Positions 1 to 6,064 of a stretch of DNA of 9,899 bases are shown here, one piece after another. Each line of letters starts with the position of its first letter. Position 1 is the stretch's first letter. The notes below the pieces were generated by a model that did not search any database, was not told the DNA's origin, and worked only from the letters and a program-made list of their open reading frames with translations. Source of the DNA: Eshraghiella sp045124255. Lineage in GTDB: Bacteria; Bacillota; Clostridia; Lachnospirales; Lachnospiraceae. Location of the stretch: contig JBGVLM010000029.1 in NCBI GenBank assembly GCA_045124255.1, positions 1 through 9,899 of the forward strand, read 5' to 3'. A program made the translations under genes and the position numbers.

Positions 1-108
1 GAGCATGCAATGCTTCTCTTAGAGACCAATTCCTACAAACAGGTCTCCTCCATGACCGGAATTTCGGTCAGCACCCTATACCGCACTAAGCTGCGGAAAG
101 AGGTGTAA
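1..108 (+). CDS. Serine recombinase/resolvase family protein, C-terminal end (partial)
   Basis: An open frame enters from the left edge and ends with TAA at 106-108, giving 35 residues. They read as the C-terminal helix-turn-helix of a resolvase/invertase-type serine recombinase: a helix (AMLLETNSYKQVSSMTG) followed by the recognition-helix pattern ISVSTLYRTK and a short basic tail. In this family that domain binds the recombination site while the N-terminal domain (outside the window) carries the catalytic serine. It is the only clear plus-strand gene at this end and converges with the truncated ParM-like gene, whose stop codon is only 17 bases away. I infer a mobile-element recombinase. Whether it is a resolvase, an invertase or an integrase cannot be judged from this fragment. 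Confidence 0.7.
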   Translation, partial: EHAMLLLETNSYKQVSSMTGISVSTLYRTKLRKEV

Positions 109-125
109 AAAAGAACTTACACACT

Positions 126-470
126 TTACTTGACAAACCCCTTAATAAAGTCTGACTTCTCACTGCCAAATCGTGTCAGTGGCAAACCTACCGCCAAGAA
201 CACCTTTGCTTCACATAAGCCCCTTCGTCTTAATTCCTTCGCAACCGCTGCCAGAGTTAAAAGATAAAATGTATCATCCTCTGTCTTTGTGCTTTTTACT
301 TCCTGTCTGTTGCCTCCGACCTTGTAATATCTTCCTTTATACTCAAGAACGCCATCAAATAATGCAGGCTCAGTTGTAATTTCCTTCACTCCGGTAACGA
401 ATACCTGCGAAGAGGTTTTAATATTACTCCAGCCGTGGTCAATACCAATTACTTCGATTTTGTTATTCAT
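126..470 (-). pseudogene. Truncated ParM/StbA-like actin-type plasmid segregation protein (N-terminal part only)
   Basis: The 114-residue product starts at ATG 470, chosen because AGGAGG lies about 8 bases upstream; the longer in-frame start at 554 would run back into the preceding gene. It opens MNNKIEVIGIDHGWSNIKT, the phosphate-1 nucleotide-binding loop of actin-like ATPases (GIDHGxSxxK). It continues with the ITTEPALFDGVLEYKGRYYKVGG segment and the FLAVGLPLTRFG strand seen in ParM-like proteins of Clostridia. Full-length relatives have roughly 300 residues; here similarity stops after DFIK and the frame closes four codons later. The second actin subdomain and the second phosphate loop are therefore missing, so polymerisation and ATPase activity are unlikely. 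Other frames between 125 and 1 do not continue the homology, which suggests a rearrangement junction near 126-140 rather than a simple frameshift. Confidence 0.65.
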
Positions 471-517
471 CGTCTGCTTCCTCCTATTCAATCTAAATCT
501 GAATTTCATTACTGCCT

Positions 518-778
518 CTACTTTCCAAGGATTTTCTTCATACATGGAAAGCAATAGTCGTTTGACTGCTTATACGGACATCCCACACACTTTTCAGGAA
601 TTTTCTTTTCCGTAACAGTCTCTTGATTCGTTTTGCAACACTTATTCATTGCACATCTGTGATTGTTGCCCCAAAAGAACTTGCAGTGCATACAATCTCT
701 TAACTCTCTGTCAAATCTCCTTCGCTCTCTTTCTACTTTATCCAACTTCTTTGATTTGTTTTTCTGATTGATTCCCAA
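518..778 (-). CDS. Small cysteine-rich, probably zinc-binding protein of an integrative element
   Basis: I choose the TTG at 776-778 as start because a perfect AGGAGG stands six bases upstream; the frame is open further upstream (ATG 835) but that would bury it in the preceding gene. The 86-residue product has a basic, charged N-terminus (residues 7-28) and nine cysteines: C29, C32, C42, C47, C48, then C64, C67, C76, C79. This gives two clusters, CxxC-x9-C-x4-CC and CxxC-x8-CxxC, a spacing typical of structural zinc sites. The gene overlaps the 3' end of the small membrane-protein gene by 41 bases and lies 47 bases before the ParM-like start, so it is probably co-transcribed and translationally coupled. 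Cysteine-rich proteins of this size are common in conjugative elements of Clostridia. I do not recognise a precise family and assign no function. Confidence 0.6.
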   Translation of the reverse strand: MGINQKNKSKKLDKVERERRRFDRELRDCMHCKFFWGNNHRCAMNKCCKTNQETVTEKKIPEKCVGCPYKQSNDYCFPCMKKILGK

Positions 779-908
779 AGTATTCCTCCTCTCCAAGGAG
801 AAACGCTTCCATAATCCTGTCTGCTCTTGCCGCAACCTTCAAACAAGAGAACAAAATCACAAACCAAAACACTAAGACAAAACTGATTCCTGTCATAATA
901 ACAACCAT
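738..908 (-). CDS. Small single-pass membrane protein (56 residues)
   Basis: A short frame begins at ATG 908, preceded by AAGGAGG, and ends with TAA at 738-740. The product starts MVVIMTGISF and has one strongly hydrophobic stretch at residues 2-24 (including FVLVFWFVILF), followed by a positively charged KVAARADR segment and an acidic-to-polar tail. The charge pattern predicts a single N-terminal transmembrane helix with its C-terminus in the cytoplasm. The ribosome binding site of the cysteine-rich gene lies inside this gene, a compact overlapping arrangement usual for conjugative-element cargo. I recognise no family. The strong ribosome binding site, hydrophobic pattern and coupling support a real gene. 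An alternative out-of-phase frame (733-972) lacks these marks. Confidence 0.6.
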   Translation of the reverse strand: MVVIMTGISFVLVFWFVILFSCLKVAARADRIMEAFLLGEEEYFGNQSEKQIKEVG

Positions 909-959
909 TTCCTACATCCTCCTTAATTGATACAAGCAAATAATCTGACTTGTCTGCTT

Positions 960-1169
960 TTATAAAAAGCATGTAGGTATACGCCGGTCTTCTAGACCCC
1001 TATATCGCCCCGTATACATAAAGGTGTGCTCACCTTCGGGAGTTACAGGCGAGCCGCTTAATGCGTTCACGACGCCTTCCTTTGTGACGAAAGACTTTCT
1101 CTTCTGTTTGCCTTGTGAAGATAAGGACGACTTTCTCGCCCTCCATGGGTTATTATCCTTACGCAACAT
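960..1169 (-). CDS. Doubtful small ORF, 69 residues, no recognised family
   Basis: This frame starts with ATG at 1167-1169, with AAGGGAG seven bases upstream, and encodes a very basic protein (MLRKDNNPWRARKSS at the start, then GKQKRKSF). It has no hydrophobic segment and no motif I recognise. Its start lies two bases after the stop of a 14-codon mini-ORF, which would allow termination-reinitiation. Its 3' end falls within a nested inverted repeat. A plus-strand frame covers the same DNA (1024-1239) but has no ribosome binding site. It may be a real small element protein or simply open by chance in structured non-coding DNA; I lean slightly to the second. Confidence 0.25.
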   Translation of the reverse strand: MLRKDNNPWRARKSSLSSQGKQKRKSFVTKEGVVNALSGSPVTPEGEHTFMYTGRYRGLEDRRIPTCFL

Positions 1170-1409
1170 CCTTATTCTCCCTTTACCAGATTTAAGTCCA
1201 ACTCCTCGTCCTTCATCTTTCGATCCTTCAAACTACTAATGCGAAAGCTGTGACCGCTGTCCTCAGGGTGAATGCCCCGTAATTTCACTCAGCCTGTAAC
1301 TGAAATATTCAATTGTATACCCAAGATTTCTCTTAGGATGTAGCTATTGTAAGCCCAAATCTATAATTGATACAGTGACAATCCTGGTGCATTTTTCTGA
1401 TTTTGGACA
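972..1409. other. Poorly explained intergenic stretch between the Xis-like cluster and the small membrane protein
   Basis: About 440 bases separate the last DUF6462-like gene from the small membrane-protein gene, with no confident gene. On the minus strand it holds a mini-ORF at 1172-1216 (ATG with AAGGA seven bases upstream; product MKDEELDLNLVKGE) placed two bases before the doubtful ORF at 1169, and the nested inverted repeat at 977-1017. Near 1324-1362 there is a weak 6-bp inverted pair (AGATTT and AAATCT). The density of small ribosome-binding-site-like elements suggests a leader or regulatory region of the element, but this is inference. Confidence 0.4.
977..1017. repeat. Nested inverted repeat, possible RNA or DNA structure
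   Basis: The outer arms GTATACG (977-983) and CGTATAC (1011-1017) are perfect complements. Inside them GGTCT (986-990) and AGACC (994-998) form a second, tight hairpin with a three-base loop. It lies about 70 bases upstream of the small membrane-protein start, so it would be in that mRNA leader if transcription comes from the Xis-like genes. There is no T-tract after it, so it is not an ordinary intrinsic terminator. Confidence 0.4.
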
Positions 1410-1688
1410 CTATTCTGGTGTTTTTTTGTTTTTGACATTTTCCTCAATCTTATTCCACACATGTTTAGGTAATAACCTTGCAGGTTCACGATATTGCTCT
1501 AAAAACGCCTCAAAGATTTCAGTATTGATAAGAGCTGAATTACCAACCTTATATAACGCTCCTGCTTTATTAACCAATGTCATTAAGTGTGTTTTACTCA
1601 TGCTATAGATAATGGAACCCTCTGTCGCATTTACATACTTTTTCATCACATCCTTTGTCTCAGCATAAGTCTTATAGGAATATCCCAT
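1410..1688 (-). CDS. DUF6462-like / Xis-like winged-helix protein, third of three
   Basis: The 92-residue product holds one copy of the repeated unit at about residues 15-70: KKYVNATEGSIIYSM, then a helix (KTHLMTLVNKAGALYKVG) and the conserved strand-helix ALINTEIFEAFLEQYR. The order (EGAxxY, a recognition-type helix, the xxYKxxxxxLI strand, then a helix ending near the tyrosine-arginine pair) recalls the small winged-helix excisionases such as Tn916 Xis and what I know as DUF6462. After the unit comes a charged tail rich in lysine. The ATG abuts the TAG stop of the preceding gene without any gap, and AAGGAAGG lies inside that gene, so translation should be coupled. I infer a DNA-binding accessory factor for recombination or transfer, or a regulator. 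The function is not proven by the sequence. Confidence 0.6.
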   Translation of the reverse strand: MGYSYKTYAETKDVMKKYVNATEGSIIYSMSKTHLMTLVNKAGALYKVGNSALINTEIFEAFLEQYREPARLLPKHVWNKIEENVKNKKTPE

Positions 1689-2138
1689 CTAATCACCTTC
1701 CTTTCCTGCCTCAAAAAGTGGGTGTTTCAAAGGTATCGGTGCCTGCCTAAACTGCTCCATGTATTCATCAAATATCTCTAGATTAATCAGCACCGTACCG
1801 CCCGTTCCCTCATTTATCTTATAGGTTGCTCCTGCTGCTCTTGCCATCTCAATAAATCTGTGATGACCTATGCCATAAATAATGGAGCCTTCACCTATTC
1901 TCACAAACTTCTTAACTACCTGTTTATTAGTTCCGGGTACTTTGTAAAGGTGTTTCATATATTCATCCAACCTTTCCTTATGTATTAATTCCGTTCTCGG
2001 AAGCTTATATAATGCTCCTGCTGCTATCGCTATTAACCTAATATCTTCATTCTGATACAAGGTAGTTGCTTCAACCACTCTTATATATCTTTTAGATATA
2101 TAAGAGGCTTTACTTCCTGCTTCTAACTTAATTGCCAT
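1689..2138 (-). CDS. DUF6462-like / Xis-like protein with two tandem units
   Basis: This 149-residue protein is an internal duplication. Unit one (about residues 15-70) reads SKRYIRVVEATTLY, a helix ending in AGALYKL, then ELIHKERLDEYMKHLY. Unit two (about 75-135) reads VKKFVRIGEGSIIYGIG, a helix ending in AGATYKI, then VLINLEIFDEYMEQFR. Each matches the single unit in the genes on both sides; unit two is closer to the canonical form and carries a short glycine-threonine insertion (GTGGT, 111-115) before its last strand. Single-unit proteins of about 60-80 residues are usual for this family, so a two-unit form is uncommon. ATG 2138 is preceded by GAGG that overlaps the upstream stop codon, and the stop abuts the next start. 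Two linked winged helices could bind paired or repeated DNA sites, which is inference. Confidence 0.6.
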   Translation of the reverse strand: MAIKLEAGSKASYISKRYIRVVEATTLYQNEDIRLIAIAAGALYKLPRTELIHKERLDEYMKHLYKVPGTNKQVVKKFVRIGEGSIIYGIGHHRFIEMARAAGATYKINEGTGGTVLINLEIFDEYMEQFRQAPIPLKHPLFEAGKEGD

Positions 2139-2146
2139 ACAACCTC

Positions 2147-2374
2147 CTACTTATAAAAATCATCATCTACTATACGAAAGGTTTCTAAATATTCATCTAT
2201 AATTTCCAGCTTTACAAGTACCATCTGACCAACCTTGTAACATGCCTTTGCGTCTTTCGCAATCTGCATAAACTTTGATATTCCCATATGATACATTTCT
2301 GCGCCCTCGTCATATCTGACAAACTTCTCATTAGCTTTTTTCTTATAGTCTAAATATGTTTTTGTATGCTCCAT
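2147..2374 (-). CDS. DUF6462-like / Xis-like winged-helix protein, first of three
   Basis: The product has 75 residues and is the most canonical copy: NEKFVRYDEGAEMYHMGISK, then the helix FMQIAKDAKACYKVG and QMVLVKLEIIDEYLETFRI. The start ATG 2374 has AAAGGAG seven to eight bases upstream. Proteins of this shape are, to my knowledge, the DUF6462 group found near integrase genes in integrative elements of Clostridia. The layout resembles Tn916 Xis, a winged helix that bends DNA and biases recombination to excision. The gene leads a three-gene set with gaps of 8 and 0 bases. No integrase lies between it and lysS, where one would often expect it. Assignment to a DNA-binding accessory role is by analogy. 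Confidence 0.65.
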   Translation of the reverse strand: MEHTKTYLDYKKKANEKFVRYDEGAEMYHMGISKFMQIAKDAKACYKVGQMVLVKLEIIDEYLETFRIVDDDFYK

Positions 2375-2471
2375 AATAGTCTCCTTTCAAATCCAATCAT
2401 TTCATATAAGTTTCGTGCTAACATGACTTAAATTCGTATAAAAATTTTACGCATTATCTTTCCTATAACGC

Positions 2472-2513
2472 AAAAAAGAGGATATCTTCTAAATTTCTTT
2501 AGAAAATATCCTC
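2472..2513 (-). terminator. Strong rho-independent terminator, minus strand
   Basis: Arms GAGGATAT-C-TTCTAAA (2478-2493) and TTTAGAA-A-ATATCCTC (2498-2513) pair over 15 bp with one mismatch around a four-base loop. On the minus strand the stem is followed by six T residues (2477-2472). It would stop transcripts coming from greA-lysS before they enter the Xis-like genes. No T-tract follows on the plus strand. Confidence 0.8.
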
Positions 2514-2578
2514 TATATAGTGCTGTTTCTATTAAATTGTGGACTAAGAGTTCTTCACCAAGCTATGTTAAGCTCTGT

Positions 2579-2626
2579 TTGACTATGAAAAAAATTGGTC
2601 AAAAGTTGGTCAAAACGCCTTGACTA
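2579..2626. repeat. Cluster of four TTGAC-type boxes, candidate recombinase or accessory-factor sites
   Basis: TTGGTCAAAA occurs twice as a direct repeat (2595-2604 and 2606-2615) with an 11-bp period, about one helical turn. TTGACTA flanks the pair on both sides (2579-2585 and 2620-2626) in the opposite sense, since TTGACCAA is the complement of TTGGTCAA. Repeated short boxes of this sort at an element end resemble the arm-type sites bound by tyrosine recombinases. The location just past the lysS stop, where core genes give way to accessory ones, fits an attachment-site region. This is inference. Confidence 0.45.
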
Positions 2627-2678
2627 ACTGGATTTATGAATGCTTCAAAGCCTGTAAACCCTTGATTTTCCTAGGTTT

Positions 2679-4172
2679 TTACTTATCCAAGCTCTTCATC
2701 GTAGGGAACAACAGTACATCCCTTATCGCCGGTGAATCGGTCAACAGCATTACCATTCTGTCGATACCAAATCCGATACCGCCTGTCGGAGGCATACCGA
2801 TGTCGAGTGCATTAAGGAAGTCCTCATCTGTGTGATTAGCCTCTTCGTCGCCGGCAGCAAGAAGCTCCTCCTGTTCAGCGAAACGCTCTCTCTGGTCAAT
2901 CGGGTCGTTAAGCTCTGAGTATGCATTTGCCATTTCCCAGCCATTCATGAAGAACTCGAAACGCTCAACATATTCCGGATTCTCAGGTTTCTTCTTGGTA
3001 AGAGGAGAAATCTCAATAGGATGGTCCATTAAGAATGTAGGCTGGATTAAATGCTCCTCAACAAATTCCTCAAAGAAGAGATTTAAGATGTCGCCCTTCT
3101 TATGGTGCTCCTCAAATTCAACATGATGCTCCTTAGCAACCGCTCTTGCTTCCTCAAGAGTATGAATTTCATTAAAGTCAACGCCTGCATATTTCTTGAC
3201 TGCGTCAACCATTGTAATTCTCTCAAAAGGCTTACCAAGGTCCATTTCAATTCCGTTGTAGGTAATCTTTGTTGTGCCAAGAACTTCCTGTGCAACATGT
3301 CTGTACAGATTCTCGGTAAGGTCCATCATACCATGGTAATCAGTAAATGCCTGATATAATTCCATAAGTGTGAATTCCGGATTGTGTCTTGTATCAAGAC
3401 CCTCGTTACGGAATACACGTCCGATTTCATAAACCTTCTCAAGACCGCCGACGATAAGTCTCTTTAAATACAACTCAAGTGAAATACGAAGCTTCAAATC
3501 CTCATCAAGGGCATTGAAATGTGTCTCAAAAGGTCTTGCAGCGGCACCGCCCGCATTGGCAACAAGCATTGGTGTCTCAACCTCCATAAATCCCTGTGAA
3601 TCAAGGTATTTACGGATTGCTGTAATAATTTTGGAACGTTTAATAAATGTATCCTTAACCTCAGCATTCATAATCAAATCAACATATCGCTGACGGTATC
3701 TTAAATCTGTATTGGTAAGGCCATGGAACTTCTCAGGAAGAATCTGAAGACTCTTTGAAAGAAGTGTTACCTTCTCGGCATGAATTGACTTCTCACCTGT
3801 CTTGGTCTCGAAAACCTGTCCTGTTATACCGATTACATCACCTATATCAAATTTCTTAAAATCTGCATAATCCTCTTCTCCGATACTGTCCCTTGCCACA
3901 TATGACTGGATGGTACCCTGGAGGTCCTGAACATGACAGAATGAAGCCTTTCCCATAACACGCTTTGACATCATTCTTCCTGCAATAGTAACAGTCTGTC
4001 CGTTTAAGCTCTCAAAATTATCCTTAATTTCCTGACTGTGGTGTGTTACATCAAATTTGGTTATTTCAAAAGGATTCCTGCCTCTTTCCATTAAATCCTT
4101 TAACTTATCTTTTCTTACCTGAATTAAGGCATTTGTATCCTGAACCTGCTGTCCATTATTCTGCTCTGCCAA
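2679..4172 (-). CDS. lysS: Lysyl-tRNA synthetase, class II
   Basis: The enzyme charges tRNA-Lys with lysine in the cytoplasm. I take the TTG at 4170-4172 as start (497 residues) because AAAGGAG lies eight bases upstream and the protein then begins MAEQNN, as clostridial LysS proteins do. The GTG at 4181 sits directly on the ribosome binding site and is unlikely. Residues 60-142 form the anticodon-binding OB fold. The class II core follows: motif 1 around FMEVETP (195-201), motif 2 with YEIGRVFRNEG ending in RHNPEFT (248-268), and motif 3 GGIGFGIDR (about 464-472). Length and motifs are complete and normal. The gene follows greA with a gap of 19 bases, an arrangement frequent in Firmicutes, and should use the greA promoter. 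Transcription probably ends at the hairpin near 2490. Confidence 0.96.
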   Translation of the reverse strand: MAEQNNGQQVQDTNALIQVRKDKLKDLMERGRNPFEITKFDVTHHSQEIKDNFESLNGQTVTIAGRMMSKRVMGKASFCHVQDLQGTIQSYVARDSIGEEDYADFKKFDIGDVIGITGQVFETKTGEKSIHAEKVTLLSKSLQILPEKFHGLTNTDLRYRQRYVDLIMNAEVKDTFIKRSKIITAIRKYLDSQGFMEVETPMLVANAGGAAARPFETHFNALDEDLKLRISLELYLKRLIVGGLEKVYEIGRVFRNEGLDTRHNPEFTLMELYQAFTDYHGMMDLTENLYRHVAQEVLGTTKITYNGIEMDLGKPFERITMVDAVKKYAGVDFNEIHTLEEARAVAKEHHVEFEEHHKKGDILNLFFEEFVEEHLIQPTFLMDHPIEISPLTKKKPENPEYVERFEFFMNGWEMANAYSELNDPIDQRERFAEQEELLAAGDEEANHTDEDFLNALDIGMPPTGGIGFGIDRMVMLLTDSPAIRDVLLFPTMKSLDK

Positions 4173-4191
4173 AATTTTCACTCCTTTATAA

Positions 4192-4671
4192 TTAATCTCT
4201 TGTAACCTTAACTACCTTATACTGAGTTGCTCCTGCCGGAGTATCAACCTCAACAATATCGCCTGCCTGTTTGCCGATTAAAGCTTTTCCAAGAGGAGAT
4301 TCGTTAGAAATTTTGTTCTCAAGGCTCTTTGCCTCTGTTGAACCAACAAGCTTGAACTCAAGCTCTTCATCAAATTCCATATCTATTACCGTTACAACAC
4401 ATCCAAGGTTGGCTGTGCCCTTGCCGGTTGAATCGTCATCTGCTACCTCTGCATTTTTGAGGATTTTCTCGATTTCCTCAATTCTTGCCTCTATATCTCT
4501 CTGCTCATCCTTAGCTGCATCGTATTCAGCATTCTCTGAAAGGTCGCCCTGTTCTCTTGCCTCTTTAATTTTCTGTGCAACTTCTTTTCTCTTATATACC
4601 TTAAGATCCTGTAATTCATCCTCGAGCTTTTTAAGACCCTCGTATGTCATTAAATTCTTCTTCTCTGCCAT
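4192..4671 (-). CDS. greA: Transcription elongation factor GreA
   Basis: GreA enters the RNA polymerase secondary channel and stimulates cleavage of backtracked RNA. The 159 residues match the usual length (about 158). Residues 1-75 form the N-terminal antiparallel coiled coil, with the conserved acidic tip GDLSENAEYDAAKDEQ at 42-57 supplying the residues (D43, E46) that position the catalytic magnesium. Residues 80-159 form the FKBP-like domain that docks on the polymerase, with the SPLGKALIGK and GDIVEVDTPAG signatures. ATG 4671 follows a modest AAAGGTG site. A near-consensus promoter about 70 bases upstream drives it, with lysS immediately downstream. Confidence 0.97.
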   Translation of the reverse strand: MAEKKNLMTYEGLKKLEDELQDLKVYKRKEVAQKIKEAREQGDLSENAEYDAAKDEQRDIEARIEEIEKILKNAEVADDDSTGKGTANLGCVVTVIDMEFDEELEFKLVGSTEAKSLENKISNESPLGKALIGKQAGDIVEVDTPAGATQYKVVKVTRD

Positions 4672-4740
4672 AATACTTTACACACCTTTACCTTTCTGCT
4701 TACCGAAAAAAAACACTTTCGGCCATTAACAATTCATATT

Positions 4741-4770
4741 ATTATAAGATAAATAAAATTCATTTGTCAA
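4741..4770 (-). promoter_or_regulatory. Near-consensus sigma-A promoter for greA-lysS
   Basis: On the minus strand a perfect -35 TTGACA (4770-4765) and a perfect -10 TATAAT (4746-4741) are separated by 18 bp. The -35 overlaps the last codons and stop of dusB, so greA-lysS can be transcribed on its own as well as by read-through. The roughly 65-base leader holds a weak CCGAAA/TTTCGG stem-loop without a following T-tract, so I do not call it a terminator. Confidence 0.85.
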
Positions 4771-5722
4771 TCATTCTTTTGTCCAACAGCTCAAAGAGCT
4801 CCGAAAGACTTTCGGTATGATTAACCTCATCCCTTAATGCGGCACAATTATGAAGTCCCGTAGTATACCACGAAACATGCTTACGCATTTCTCTGACCAC
4901 CATAAATTCAGGCTTATACTCTACCATAAGCTTAGCATGACGTTTAATCATCGCCTTGCGCTCGGCAACCGTCGGCGGCATAGGCATTTTCTCTCCTGCC
5001 AATGCAGCATTAATCTCCCTGAATATCCATGGATTACCCTTTGCACCCCTGCCTACTGCAACTCCTGCACAGCCGGTTTCCTTCATCATTCTCAAAGCGT
5101 CCTCACCCGTGAAAATATCACCGTTTCCGAATACCGGAATCGAAACCCTGTCCACGACCTGTCTGATTATATCCCAGTCCGCCTTACCTGAATAGAACTG
5201 TTCCCTTGTTCTTCCGTGAACGGTTACCGCAGCAGCACCGGACTCCTCCATAATATGTGCAAATTCCACTGCATTGATATTGTCTTCATTAAAGCCCTTT
5301 CTGAACTTTACCGTTACGGGTACGTTAACACGTTTTACCATTGCCTCAACAATCTGTGACGCAAGCATCGGATTCTTCATAAGTGCAGAGCCCTCGTTAT
5401 TATTAACAACCTTTGGCACCGGGCAGCCCATGTTTACATCAAAGCCCGCAAAACCCCTGTCCTCAAGTCTTGAAGCAATCTCTCCCATTATCTCAGGCTC
5501 AGAACCGAACAGCTGTAAGGAAACAGGTGCCTCCTCAGGCTTTGTAAGCATTAAAAGCTCCGTATTTTTGTTATTATAAAGAACGGCTTTTGCGCTTACC
5601 ATCTCCGTTACCATATAACCGCAGCCCTGTTCCTTGCACAGAAGCCTGTACGGAAGGTCAGTGACACCTGCCATTGGCGCAAGCATAACCGGATTTTCTA
5701 TTTCCAATGTTCCAATTTTCAT
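4760..5722 (-). CDS. dusB: tRNA-dihydrouridine synthase, DusB type
   Basis: This FMN enzyme reduces uridine to dihydrouridine in tRNA. The 320-residue frame starts at ATG 5722, one base after the stop of the upstream gene. An in-frame extension to 5791 only re-reads that gene and is rejected. Signatures run in order: APMAGVTDLPYR (15-26) at the start of the TIM barrel and flavin site, VNMGCPVPKV (96-105) with catalytic C100, VTVKFRKGF (136-144) with the conserved lysine K139, VHGRTREQFYSG (168-179), and the phosphate-binding VFGNGDIF (197-204) and VGRGAKGNPW (223-232). The C-terminal helical domain is present, so the protein is full length. It is the last gene of the upstream operon. Family assignment is secure; the DusB subtype rests on overall similarity. 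Confidence 0.94.
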   Translation of the reverse strand: MKIGTLEIENPVMLAPMAGVTDLPYRLLCKEQGCGYMVTEMVSAKAVLYNNKNTELLMLTKPEEAPVSLQLFGSEPEIMGEIASRLEDRGFAGFDVNMGCPVPKVVNNNEGSALMKNPMLASQIVEAMVKRVNVPVTVKFRKGFNEDNINAVEFAHIMEESGAAAVTVHGRTREQFYSGKADWDIIRQVVDRVSIPVFGNGDIFTGEDALRMMKETGCAGVAVGRGAKGNPWIFREINAALAGEKMPMPPTVAERKAMIKRHAKLMVEYKPEFMVVREMRKHVSWYTTGLHNCAALRDEVNHTESLSELFELLDKRMIDK

Positions 5723-5723
5723 T

Positions 5724-6056
5724 CTATTCCATCTCCGGCTCTTCGTTAAGGAAAAATACCTTATAGAACATTTCCAATGCTTCAAATGCATCCTTATGCT
5801 CCTCGCGAAGCTTTTTTATCTTAAGTGCGGCTCCTATTTCATCATAAAGCAAATCGCCCTCATCTGCGGCTGTTTCCAGAAGCAGGCTTCCGTCCTCCTC
5901 AAATTTAACAATTAATATTCCGCCCACATCCTCCGTAAAAAGAACACACATTATTTTCAGTTCGTCCTTAATACTGTCGGGAAGACGTTCAAATCCTTCA
6001 TTAATAAAATATTTGCGGTCATACGCACTTGCTGCGCACAAAACTGTCTCTTCCAT
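5724..6056 (-). CDS. Small acidic conserved protein, DUF6145-like
   Basis: The 110-residue product has no membrane segment and is acidic (FEEDGSLLLETAADEGDLLYDE, shortened here as residues near 50-72). It begins METVLCAASAYD-like (MEETVLCAASAYDRKYF) and includes IKDELKIMCVLFTEDVGGIL and ALEMFYKVFFLNEE. I recall this pattern as DUF6145, a family of unknown function largely confined to Lachnospiraceae and relatives. ATG 6056 is preceded by TAGGAGG, the TAG being the birA stop, and its own stop is one base from dusB, so the three genes are tightly coupled. The fixed place between birA and dusB suggests a housekeeping role, but the sequence shows no catalytic motif and I assign no function. Confidence 0.75.
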   Translation of the reverse strand: MEETVLCAASAYDRKYFINEGFERLPDSIKDELKIMCVLFTEDVGGILIVKFEEDGSLLLETAADEGDLLYDEIGAALKIKKLREEHKDAFEALEMFYKVFFLNEEPEME

Positions 6057-6064
6057 ATAACCTC

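Larger units (their letters stand above)
2375..2678. other. Intergenic boundary between accessory genes and lysS
   Basis: These 304 bases hold no gene that I can support. From right to left they contain the short lysS 3' tail, a cluster of four TTGAC-type boxes (2579-2626), a strong minus-strand terminator (2472-2513), an imperfect AT-rich palindrome around 2435-2451, and the leader of the first Xis-like gene. A promoter for that gene should lie between about 2395 and 2460, but I see only weak candidates. Confidence 0.5.

Noticed and set aside
103..122. GTGTAA/TTACAC inverted pair after the recombinase stop as a terminator
   Set aside because: Only six AT-rich base pairs and no T-tract; too weak to call.
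1024..1239. Plus-strand ORF of 71 codons
   Set aside because: It begins with GTG directly on a GG run, without a spaced ribosome binding site, and has no recognisable motif; it mirrors the minus-strand frame in the same structured region.
1241..1294. Plus-strand cysteine-rich stretch (CESCDRCPQGECP) in a short open frame
   Set aside because: It is preceded in frame by a stop, has no start codon or ribosome binding site, and is too short to support as a gene.
2435..2451. Imperfect palindrome CGTATAAAAATTTTACG upstream of the first Xis-like gene
   Set aside because: Several arm positions do not match, and AT-rich sequence makes this likely by chance.
4271..4729. Long plus-strand ORF opposite greA
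   Set aside because: It is the serine-rich antisense shadow of the GreA coding sequence; greA has complete family motifs.
4694..4733. CCGAAA/TTTCGG stem in the greA leader as a terminator or attenuator
   Set aside because: The stem is only six base pairs, and no T-tract follows on either strand.
5723..5791. Upstream extension of dusB to ATG 5791
   Set aside because: It re-reads the 3' end of the DUF6145-like gene in another frame; family homology starts at ATG 5722.
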